Source: Verrucomicrobiota bacterium (GTDB taxonomy: Bacteria > Verrucomicrobiota > Verrucomicrobiia > Opitutales > Opitutaceae). From it: 5,116 nucleotides of DNA. The DNA lies in contig JAEZAD010000058.1 of the NCBI GenBank assembly GCA_023430565.1, forward strand, positions 1-5,116, read 5' to 3'. Both the position numbers and the translations under genes were made by a program. The notes under the pieces are model-generated. The model saw only the letters and a program-made list of their open reading frames with translations, made no database searches and was not told where the DNA came from. Below are positions 1 through 5,116 of this stretch, piece by piece (the first letter of the stretch is position 1; every line of letters begins with the position of its first letter).

Positions 1-361
1 GCGGAAACGATATTTCAAGTTGGCGTGGAACCCTGCGGGCGGGGGCGGGTTCTCACGGCATTGGCAGAGCGGGCGCATGGAGGAGATGCGTTTGCGACCA
101 CGAGCTTCGGGACAGCGTCGCTTAAGCGCATGAGTCGTGCGCCGGCCTGAGACGCGGTGACTCCCAGGTAAACACCAATCCGCCGCGTCGGAGATTTCCG
201 GCGCGGCGGTTTGTCTTTCGGGATGGCGGACCAGCGGGCGGGGGAGAAGAGGCGGGAACCTGCCGGGCGGGGGAATGTCGCGAATTTGCGTCTCTGCGTC
301 GGACGGGTTTTTCATCGTCAAGGCGCGCGGGGCGCAACAACGTGGCCAACCCTTTACCTCT
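1..361. other. Left-edge region without a confident gene
   Basis: No gene is supported here. In the forward direction all three frames are open from the left edge; they stop at 148-150 (frame 1, a 49-residue tail ending LKRMSRAPA), 131-133 (frame 2) and 123-125 (frame 3). Third-position G+C is about 63-65% in each frame, so none has the strong bias seen in the window's real genes, and I recognise none of the three peptides. The terminator at 180-218 implies that a forward transcript ends here, so 1-150 could be the tail of a forward protein gene or of a structured RNA; I matched no tRNA, tmRNA, RNase P or SRP consensus. From 219 to 361 lies the leader of the TonB-domain gene. I could not find a convincing -35/-10 pair or Shine-Dalgarno motif in it. 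Confidence 0.5.
180..218 (+). terminator. Intrinsic (rho-independent) terminator, forward strand
   Basis: A 12-bp stem pairs 180-191 with 198-209 (CCGCCGCGTCGG against CCGGCGCGGCGG, with a single G-U wobble) around a six-base loop AGATTT. It is followed at once by the T-rich tract TTTGTCTTT at 210-218. Stem, short loop and T tract together make a textbook terminator for forward-strand transcription. On the reverse strand the tail is less T-rich, so orientation is clear. It must end a transcript that enters from the left, and it separates that transcript from the TonB-domain gene at 362. Confidence 0.85.
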
Positions 362-1147
362 ATGAAACGAGTTTTCTTTTCCTCCGGAGTTCTGCTGGCG
401 GCGGTGTGTGCGCTGGGAAGCGCGTTGCGTGCGGCGGAGCAGCCGAATACGCCGGCGGCCTTGGCGGCCGAGAAGAAGCAAGGTTATACGGTGCTGACGC
501 AGATCAAGGTCGACGAGAAGGGCGAGACGACAGACGTCGCGGTGATCGAGTCGAACGACGCGACCACGGGAAAAATTTTGGAGAAGCTCGCGCTGGCGAT
601 GGCGGCGAAGAGCGATCTGCCGCCGCGGGAGAAGAATGGGAAGCCGGCGAAATACACGGTGCGGGCGCCGTTCTTTTTTCCGATTCAGGACGATGAGGGG
701 CCGGAGTCGGACAACGGGCCGAAGCCGAAGTTGAAGCAGGCGGTGCAGCCGGTGTATCCGGAAAAAATGTGGCTCGATCATCAGGTCGGCGGGGCGATTT
801 TCGAGTTGGTGGTGGACAAGGAAGGGAAGTTGACGCGAGTGACGCCGTTGCGGGCGTCGCATCCGGAATTTCAGGCGGCGGCGCAGGAGGCGTTGGAGAA
901 GTGGGAATTTTCGCCGGCGAAGGACGGCGACACGCCGGTGGAGTCGCGGGTGCGGCTCGCGATCGTGTTCGAGGACACGGACAAGATGGCGGAGGTGCAG
1001 TGGCGGGTGCCGCCGCGGCCGATGCTCGGCTCGTGGTTTGTGCTGCGGTCGGACCAGCCGATCGAGGAGCTCGAAGGAGCGATGAAAGAGGCGGCGGACG
1101 GGGAGAATGCGGCCGAGGCGCCGCCGGCGGAGGCGGAGAAGAAGTAA
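362..1147 (+). CDS. Secreted TonB C-terminal-domain (energy transducer family) protein
   Basis: 261 residues. The sequence shows an N-terminal export signal: a KR n-region, a hydrophobic stretch at residues 4-22 and a probable signal peptidase I site after ALRA (residue 24). There is no proper lipobox (V precedes C16). Residues about 127-203 form a TonB C-terminal domain (PF03544 type), with the hallmark PVYPEKM start, a VGGAIFELVVDKEGKL hairpin and a W-E-F-S-PAKDG segment. Residues about 41-108 look like a degenerate copy of the same fold: TVLTQIKVDEKGETTDVAVI resembles the hairpin but lacks the YP entry. The tail after 240 is rich in A and E. Family members bind TonB boxes of outer-membrane receptors. 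The lack of a long proline-rich spacer and permanent membrane anchor argues against a classical energy transducer, so a free periplasmic role is inferred. I chose the start at 362 because it places the signal peptide at the N-terminus; the in-frame ATG at 275 would add 29 unhelpful residues. No Shine-Dalgarno motif precedes 362. Confidence 0.85.
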   Translation: MKRVFFSSGVLLAAVCALGSALRAAEQPNTPAALAAEKKQGYTVLTQIKVDEKGETTDVAVIESNDATTGKILEKLALAMAAKSDLPPREKNGKPAKYTVRAPFFFPIQDDEGPESDNGPKPKLKQAVQPVYPEKMWLDHQVGGAIFELVVDKEGKLTRVTPLRASHPEFQAAAQEALEKWEFSPAKDGDTPVESRVRLAIVFEDTDKMAEVQWRVPPRPMLGSWFVLRSDQPIEELEGAMKEAADGENAAEAPPAEAEKK

Positions 1148-1166
1148 AGCGCGGGCGCAGCGCGGA

Positions 1167-1194
1167 GGGGCGAAACGCTGGGGCGTTTCGCCTT
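1167..1194. terminator. Stem-loop between convergent genes, possible bidirectional terminator
   Basis: A perfect 10-bp inverted repeat, GGCGAAACGC (1169-1178) and GCGTTTCGCC (1183-1192), encloses the loop TGGG. Two G-U pairs can extend it outward to 1167 and 1194. It lies 19 bases after the stop of the forward TonB-domain gene and a few bases beyond the stop of the reverse-strand acyltransferase (1199-1201). This position between convergent stops fits a shared terminator. Only a very short T run follows on the forward strand and none worth naming on the reverse, so it may instead act as an RNA-stabilising 3' hairpin. Confidence 0.65.
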
Positions 1195-1198
1195 CGGA

Positions 1199-2437
1199 TC
1201 AGACGCGGAGGAAAATTTTCCGCTGGTGGAGAAAGCGTGCGAGCGCGCACACCAGTGCGAGGGCGACGAGCGCGACCAGGATCGCGCCGGCGCCCCGCGC
1301 GAGATGCATATCGAGCCAAGCGCGGATGCTGCCGCCGACGAGGCGGGAAGCGATGGCGTGGAAGGAGACGACGCTCGAGAGCAGGTAGAGCGTGATGGGG
1401 TTGAGGCCGATCCAGACGAACGGTTGGGACCAGCGCTGCCAGCCGCGGACGTCGATGACGTAGTAGAACGCGGCGAGGAGGAGAAAACTCCAGCCGCCGG
1501 CGACGAGGACGTAGGAGGAGGTCCAGAGTTTTTTGATGACGGGAAACTGGAAGTGCCAGAGCCCGCCGGCGACGAGGGCGATGGCGCCGGCGAGGAGCAG
1601 GCGGCGGACTTTGGTGCGGGGCGCGAGGTCGGTGCGCTGAAGAAGGAGGCCGGCGAAGACGCCGAGAAGACAGGTGGCGATGGCGGGGAGGTTGCTGAGG
1701 AGACCTTCGGGATCGTAGTAGCGATCATACATCCAGCCGGGGAGGTATTGGTAATCGACGTGGTTGGGGAGGTTGAGGCCGGGGTCGTAGCGGCCGGAAA
1801 TGCGCGTCGTGGTGGAATCGAAAAGAGCACGGACGGCGGCGGGGTCGGGGTGACCGTCGGCGTTGCGGGGCGCGTCGGGGAGGGCGGCGACGAGGGTGGT
1901 GCGATCGAGGGCGACGTCGCGTATTGGGATTGTGGCGACGAGCGCCCAGTAGCCGAGGAGGATTGCGGCGGTGACGGCGGCGAGCGTGCGGGGTTTGAAA
2001 TAGAGGAAGAGCAGGCCGGTGGCGGCGTAGGCGAAGGCGATGCGCTGGAGGACGCCGACGAGGCGGACGTCGGGCCAGGCGGCGGCGAGGCCCCCGTTGT
2101 AGAAGAGGCCGAAGAGGTAGAGGAGCGCGGCGCGGCGGAGGATGCGTTTTACGGCGGTGGCGCGATCGGTGCGGACGACGAGAGCGGTGAGCGAGAAGAC
2201 GAGGGAGACGCCGACGATGAAAACGAAGAGCGGGAAGATGAGATCGTAGAACGCGAAGCCGGCCCAGTCCTTGTGCTCGAGTTGTGAGGTGACGGCGCGG
2301 ACGGGCGCGGATTGGGTCATCGCGCCGAGGCCGAGGACGAGGACGTCGGCGCCGAGGATCCAGAACATGTCGAAGCCGCGGAGGGCATCGAGGGAGAGGA
2401 GGCGGGGTGAGGGGGCGACGGCAGATGGGGTGTTCAT
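1199..2437 (-). CDS. COG4299/DUF5009 membrane acyltransferase, NagX/HGSNAT-like
   Basis: 412 residues with about ten hydrophobic segments, so an inner-membrane protein. Recognisable landmarks are SLDALRGFDMFWI (15-27), LEHKDWAGFAFYDLIFPLF (53-71), VLQRIAFAY (129-137), LPAIATCLLGVFAG (250-263), IKKLWTSSYVLVAGGW (301-316), GLNPITLYLLS (344-354) and the C-terminus RKIFLRV. These define the COG4299 family, which includes proteobacterial NagX and is related to human HGSNAT. HGSNAT moves acetyl from acetyl-CoA across the membrane to glucosamine through an active-site histidine; H55 in LEHKDW appears to align with it (by memory, not computed). Neighbouring symporter and GH20 genes support an amino-sugar role; the exact reaction is not proven in bacteria. 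Frame is open to an ATG at 2476 (13 residues further out), but that ATG lies inside the inverted repeat and the added residues are not conserved-looking, so I prefer 2437. No Shine-Dalgarno motif is seen before either. Stop is TGA. Confidence 0.9.
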   Translation of the reverse strand: MNTPSAVAPSPRLLSLDALRGFDMFWILGADVLVLGLGAMTQSAPVRAVTSQLEHKDWAGFAFYDLIFPLFVFIVGVSLVFSLTALVVRTDRATAVKRILRRAALLYLFGLFYNGGLAAAWPDVRLVGVLQRIAFAYAATGLLFLYFKPRTLAAVTAAILLGYWALVATIPIRDVALDRTTLVAALPDAPRNADGHPDPAAVRALFDSTTTRISGRYDPGLNLPNHVDYQYLPGWMYDRYYDPEGLLSNLPAIATCLLGVFAGLLLQRTDLAPRTKVRRLLLAGAIALVAGGLWHFQFPVIKKLWTSSYVLVAGGWSFLLLAAFYYVIDVRGWQRWSQPFVWIGLNPITLYLLSSVVSFHAIASRLVGGSIRAWLDMHLARGAGAILVALVALALVCALARFLHQRKIFLRV

Positions 2438-2468
2438 GTTTGGACGCGGGGAGTGGGCTGCGCCGGTC

Positions 2469-2555
2469 GTGCTCATAATCTTAATCGTGCTCGTGATCGG
2501 CAGGTGGTCTCGATGCGTGGGAGGGGAGCACGAGCACGATTACGAGCATGAGCAC
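2469..2555. repeat. Long imperfect inverted repeat made of degenerate hexamers
   Basis: Arms at 2469-2495 and 2529-2555 are inverted copies identical at 24 of 27 positions, separated by 33 bases. Each arm is itself periodic at six bases: the right arm reads CACGAG-CACGAT-TACGAG-CATGAG-CAC, i.e. a degenerate YAYGAK unit, and the left arm carries the same units on the opposite strand. It fills most of the 128-base gap between the symporter stop and the acyltransferase start. The whole could fold into a large hairpin in RNA or a cruciform in DNA. It resembles REP-like intergenic elements, but only one copy is in view. Because of the period, forward translation gives a low-complexity EHEHDYEHEHG string that should not be taken for a gene. 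Confidence 0.85.
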
Positions 2556-2565
2556 GGAGCACAGG

Positions 2566-4323
2566 TTAGGCGGAGGCGGTGCGGCGGAGGCGCCAGAGGA
2601 AGGCGGCCGCGGTGGTGGCGACGGCGGCGAGGAGGAGGCCGCGGGTGGTGAGGCCGTAGAGGAAGCTGCCGGTGGCGAAGAGGGCGGACCAAATCGCGGT
2701 GGTGCCGAGGGCGACGGAGAGGAGGCCGGCGGGGAGGTTGTCGGTGGAGGCGGGGAGGTTGGTCTCGTTGCGGATGGTGCGCCAGCCGGGGCCGGCGGGG
2801 CGGACGAGGGTGTAGAAATTTTTGAGCGTGGCGGCGGAAGTCGCGGGCGTGAGATAAGCGACGACGAGCCAGAGGACGGTGGTGAGCGCGACAGAGAGGA
2901 CGAGCGTGACGTGGGAGGGCCAGCCGAGGCCGTGGCGTTGGGCGATGAAAAAACCGAAGGCGAGAACGAAGGAGCCGGCCATGGCGGCAATTTCGGCCCA
3001 GGCGTTGATGCGCCACCAGAACCAGCGGAGAAGATAGAGCAGGCCGGTGCCGGCGCCGATCGAGAGCATGAGATCGAAGGTGACCTTGGCGGACTCGAGC
3101 TGGAACGTGAGCAGGCCGGAGAGGATCATGAGCAGGCCGGTGACGAGGCGGCCGATCCAAACGTAATGGCGCTCGGAGGCGGTGGGGCGAAGGAAGCGGC
3201 GGTAGCAGTCGTGGACGAGGTAGGACGTGCCCCAGTTGAGATGCGTGATGATCGTGGAAATGTAGGCGGCGGTGAGGCCCGCGAGCATGAGGCCGGCGAC
3301 GCCGGCAGGCAGGAAGCGAAGCATCGCGGGGTAGGCGAGGTCGTGGTTGATGAGGGCGGGGTCGACGTGGGGAAAGGCGGCGCGGATGTCGCTGAGTTCT
3401 GGATACACGAGGAGCGAACAGAGTCCGACGATGATCCAGGGCCACGGGCGGAGGGCGTAATGGGCGGCGTTGAAGAGGAGGGTGCCGCTGAGGGCGTCGC
3501 GTTCGGATTTCGCGGCGAGCATGCGCTGCGCGATGTAGCTGCCGCCGCCGGGCTCGGCGCCGGGATACCAGACCGACCACCATTGGACGGCGAGGGGGAT
3601 GATGAGGAGGGTGACGACGAGGCCGGTGTCGGAGAAGTCGGGCAGAAAAGAAAGCGTGGCGGGGTCGAGTTTCGCGACGAGACCGTCGAGGCCGCCGACC
3701 TGGGGTTGTTGGAGGGCGAAGTAGGCGGCGGCGAAGGCGCCGGTGAGGGCGATGCCGAACTGGATGACGTCGACGACGAGGACGCCCCAGAGTCCGGCGG
3801 GGGCCGAAAATACGAGGCAGAGGGCGCCGCAGATGAGGAGGGTTTGGGCGGGCGGCCAGCCGAGGAGGATTTGGGCGATCTTCACGGCGGCGAGGTTGAC
3901 GGACGCCATGATAACGCAGTTGAAAATCAGGCCGAGGTAGACGGCGCGGAAACCGCGGACGGCGGAGGCGGCGCGACCGGAGTAGCGGAGTTCATAGAAT
4001 TCGAGATCGGTGAGGACGCCGGAGCGGCGCCAGAGACGGGCGTAGACGAAGACGGTCGTCATGCCGGTGAGGAGGAAGGCCCACCATACCCAATTACCGG
4101 ATACGCCGTGGCGACGGACGATGTCGGTGACGAGATTCGGCGTGTCAGTGCTGAAGGTCGTCGCGACCATCGAGATGCCGATGAGCCACCAGGGTGCGGC
4201 GCGGCCGGACGTGAAGAATTCGGCGGTGTTGCGTGCGCCGCGGCGGGCGAGGATGAGCGCGGGAACGAGACAGAGGAGAAGCGTGGCGGCGACGATGAGC
4301 CAGTCGAGGGGAGTGAGGCGCAT
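2566..4323 (-). CDS. Sodium:solute symporter (SSS/SLC5 family)
   Basis: 585 residues with roughly 13-14 hydrophobic segments, the normal size and topology of an SSS-family inner-membrane transporter that couples Na+ entry to solute uptake. Characteristic stretches are EFFTSGRAAPWWLIGISM followed by VATTFSTDTP (35-62, around the broken first core helix), WYPGAEPGGGSYIAQRML (252-269), AHYALRPWPWIIVGL (287-301) and GLMLAGLTAAYISTIIT then HLNWGTSYLVHDCYRRF (344-377). The last covers the core helix whose Ser/Thr residues line the Na2 site in this family, followed by the usual N-S-D-Y pattern. A soluble-looking loop (about 492-535, with FYTLVRPAGPGW) precedes the final helices. The solute cannot be read from sequence; a GH20 gene 98 bases upstream and a NagX-like gene downstream suggest an amino sugar or short glycan product. 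The ATG at 4323 begins right before the first hydrophobic segment; no Shine-Dalgarno motif precedes it. Stop is TAA. Confidence 0.92.
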   Translation of the reverse strand: MRLTPLDWLIVAATLLLCLVPALILARRGARNTAEFFTSGRAAPWWLIGISMVATTFSTDTPNLVTDIVRRHGVSGNWVWWAFLLTGMTTVFVYARLWRRSGVLTDLEFYELRYSGRAASAVRGFRAVYLGLIFNCVIMASVNLAAVKIAQILLGWPPAQTLLICGALCLVFSAPAGLWGVLVVDVIQFGIALTGAFAAAYFALQQPQVGGLDGLVAKLDPATLSFLPDFSDTGLVVTLLIIPLAVQWWSVWYPGAEPGGGSYIAQRMLAAKSERDALSGTLLFNAAHYALRPWPWIIVGLCSLLVYPELSDIRAAFPHVDPALINHDLAYPAMLRFLPAGVAGLMLAGLTAAYISTIITHLNWGTSYLVHDCYRRFLRPTASERHYVWIGRLVTGLLMILSGLLTFQLESAKVTFDLMLSIGAGTGLLYLLRWFWWRINAWAEIAAMAGSFVLAFGFFIAQRHGLGWPSHVTLVLSVALTTVLWLVVAYLTPATSAATLKNFYTLVRPAGPGWRTIRNETNLPASTDNLPAGLLSVALGTTAIWSALFATGSFLYGLTTRGLLLAAVATTAAAFLWRLRRTASA

Positions 4324-4388
4324 GGGGTGTTGAGGCGGAGAGGAGCGGTGGAGCTGGCGGGGCTCGTCGGGCTATCGGGCGAGCGGGA

Positions 4389-4421
4389 GTGGAACAACCC
4401 GACGAGGATGTCGGGTTCCAC
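4389..4421. repeat. Bulged hairpin directly abutting the GH20 stop codon
   Basis: GTGGAA and CCCGAC (4389-4394 and 4398-4403, with CAA bulged between them) pair with GTCGGGTTCCAC (4410-4421) around the loop GAGGAT: 12 base pairs in all. Read on the reverse strand, the hairpin starts at the very next base after the TAG stop (4422-4424). No T tract follows on the reverse strand (TCCCGCTCG), so it is a poor intrinsic terminator. It may be a REP-like element, an mRNA 3' hairpin that stabilises the GH20 message, or a partial attenuator between GH20 and the symporter. The remaining 65 bases to the symporter start hold nothing I recognise apart from a weak 5-bp GCTCG/CGAGC pairing. Confidence 0.65.
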
Positions 4422-5116
4422 CTACAGAGCTTCGACGAGGCGGCGGACGGCGGGGATGAGTGGGAGGAGGAGGGCGTCGCGGGGTTGGGCGGCGGTGTCG
4501 AGGGCGGCGAGTTGTTGGGTGCGCCACGTGGCGTGGCGGGGCGTGCTGGTGTCGAGGGCGGCGAGGCCGATGGCGCAGGCGTCGGCGAGCGAGTGGGCGA
4601 CGGGGGCGGCGTCGCGGCCGGCGAGGGCGCGGGTGGAGAGGAGCTCGGCGGAACGTTGCGCGGCGGATTGCCAGGCGAGGAGTTGGGAGCGGAGCGAGGC
4701 GAAGTCGGCTCGCTGGCCGCGACTTGTCGCGGCAGGCTGCTCGCCGCGACGCAGGGCCTTTTCCACTTGCGTGGCGAAGTTGCGGGCGGCGTCGGATTCG
4801 GGGCGGGCGAGGTCGGCGAGGGTGACGAGCGGGGAGTGTTGCGTGAGGTGGGCGTGGTAGCGGCCGCGTTCGTATTGTTTTACGGGTTCGATGAGGTCGA
4901 CGAAGGTGCGAAGGGCGGCGAGGTCGGCGGGGGTGGCGTCCGCGCCGGCGAGGCGGCGGATCATGGCGGGGCGGTTGCGCTCGTGGTTGAGGCCGGCTTC
5001 CTCGAGGCGCTGGCTGACGAGGGCGAGGCGGCGATACATGTCGGGGACGTCGTTGACCTCGCGCGGGGACCAGAGGCGTTCGGCGATGGCGGCGGTGCGG
5101 GGCCAGATGCGGGAGT
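4422..5116 (-). CDS. Glycoside hydrolase family 20 beta-N-acetylhexosaminidase, C-terminal part
   Basis: The reading frame continues past the ATG at 5037-5039 to the right edge, giving 230 C-terminal residues; the start is outside the window. The edge-proximal residues SRIWPRTAAIAERLWSP are the diagnostic end of the GH20 TIM barrel (human HexA has LWPRAGAVAERLWS). REVNDVPDMYRRL and RLEEAGLNHERNRPAMIRRL follow. The remaining 170 or so residues form a mostly helical C-terminal extension (FVDLIEPVKQY, then PLVTLADLARPES) seen in GH20 enzymes of Bacteroidetes and Verrucomicrobia type. Family enzymes release terminal GlcNAc or GalNAc by substrate-assisted catalysis using a D-E pair that would lie upstream, out of view. 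Location is probably periplasmic or outer-membrane, but the signal peptide is not visible. It is the first visible gene of the reverse-strand cluster. Oddities are the palindrome at 4716-4733 inside the coding region and a 17-base direct repeat (4495-4511 and 4549-4565). Stop is TAG. Confidence 0.9.
   Translation of the reverse strand, partial: SRIWPRTAAIAERLWSPREVNDVPDMYRRLALVSQRLEEAGLNHERNRPAMIRRLAGADATPADLAALRTFVDLIEPVKQYERGRYHAHLTQHSPLVTLADLARPESDAARNFATQVEKALRRGEQPAATSRGQRADFASLRSQLLAWQSAAQRSAELLSTRALAGRDAAPVAHSLADACAIGLAALDTSTPRHATWRTQQLAALDTAAQPRDALLLPLIPAVRRLVEAL
4495..4565 (-). repeat. 17-base direct repeat in GH20 coding region, in frame
   Basis: GTGTCGAGGGCGGCGAG occurs at 4495-4511 and again at 4549-4565, exactly 54 bases (18 codons) apart. 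On the reverse strand both copies encode LAALDT, in IGLAALDTSTPR and QQLAALDTAAQ. The in-frame spacing fits either a short tandem duplication that has since diverged between the copies, or convergent use of a preferred helix sequence in an alanine- and leucine-rich tail. Confidence 0.55.
4716..4750. repeat. Perfect palindrome within GH20 coding sequence plus third arm copy
   Basis: GCCGCGAC (4716-4723) and GTCGCGGC (4726-4733) are exact inverse complements around a two-base TT spacer; another GCCGCGAC follows at 4743-4750. The element encodes GEQPAATSRGQRA in the helical C-terminal region of GH20, at a spot between two predicted helices. It reads as a small palindromic insertion tolerated in a loop. 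In a GC-rich coding sequence a perfect 8-bp stem can also arise by chance, so the mobile or REP origin is an inference. Confidence 0.6.

Noticed and set aside
286..314. Possible sigma-70 promoter TTGCGT with TTTTCA 17 bases downstream
   Set aside because: The -10 match is poor, and a chance -35-like hexamer is expected in this length of sequence.
275..361. N-terminal extension of the TonB-domain protein from the ATG at 275
   Set aside because: A purine-rich run precedes this ATG, but the extra 29 residues would bury the signal peptide; the ATG at 362 starts exactly at KR plus the hydrophobic core.
122..862. A 246-codon reverse open frame over the terminator and TonB-domain gene
   Set aside because: Arginine- and leucine-rich shadow product with no domain. 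It runs through the strong terminator and opposite a well-supported gene.
1226..2287. A 353-codon forward open frame antisense to the acyltransferase
   Set aside because: Same acidic, glycine-rich low-complexity composition. The opposite strand carries an unmistakable COG4299 protein over the whole stretch.
2271..2651. A 126-codon forward open frame containing an EHEHDYEHEHG string
   Set aside because: The string is only the translation of the hexamer repeat, and the rest is arginine-rich shadow sequence overlapping two real genes.
4363..4386. Second hairpin between GH20 and symporter (GCTCG...CGAGC)
   Set aside because: Only five clean base pairs with a long loop and no T tract; too weak to call a terminator.
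4522..4533. Twelve-base palindrome CGCCACGTGGCG, possible operator
   Set aside because: It lies well inside the GH20 coding sequence, has no partner site, and short palindromes are frequent at this GC content.
2548..4860. A 770-codon forward open frame antisense to the symporter and GH20 genes
   Set aside because: Its product is a low-complexity mix of E, G, A, D and V, expected when a GC-rich gene is read on its complement. The reverse frames hold clear SSS and GH20 motifs, and its ATG comes from the inverted repeat.

Overview
This window is GC-rich (roughly two-thirds G+C by eye) bacterial chromosomal DNA. Its gene content and protein style suggest a Verrucomicrobia member, most likely of the Opitutaceae type. 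That assignment is an inference: it rests on the GC bias, the absence of Shine-Dalgarno motifs before the starts, a secreted TonB-C-domain protein, a GH20/SSS/COG4299 gene set, and a degenerate hexamer repeat that resembles intergenic repeats I associate with such genomes. It has not been tested by a search.

Layout from left to right. Positions 1-179 hold no gene I can identify; all three forward frames are open at the left edge but none shows codon bias. A strong intrinsic terminator at 180-218 closes whatever forward transcript enters from the left. One forward gene follows (362-1147), encoding an exported protein with a C-terminal TonB-like domain and what looks like a degenerate second copy in front of it. 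A near-perfect stem-loop at 1167-1194 sits in the 51-nt gap between this gene and the reverse-strand genes.

The rest is a reverse-strand cluster, read from right to left: the C-terminal 230 residues of a family 20 glycoside hydrolase (beta-N-acetylhexosaminidase, cut by the right edge), a full-length sodium:solute symporter (2566-4323), and a COG4299/DUF5009 (NagX/HGSNAT-like) membrane acyltransferase (1199-2437). The three make sense together as an amino-sugar module: GH20 releases N-acetylhexosamines from chitin-like or host glycans, the symporter imports a product, and the acyltransferase homologue acts on an amino sugar at the membrane. NagX is a known companion of GlcNAc genes in other bacteria; the substrate here is inferred.

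The gaps and one gene carry structured DNA. A long 24/27 inverted repeat built of degenerate YACGAK-type hexamers lies between symporter and acyltransferase. A bulged hairpin begins immediately after the GH20 stop codon. A perfect 8+2+8 palindrome lies inside the GH20 coding region, with a third copy of the arm nearby. I see no tRNA, rRNA, CRISPR array or transposase, and no clear evidence of a wholly new system. The repeats are the least explained part of the window.
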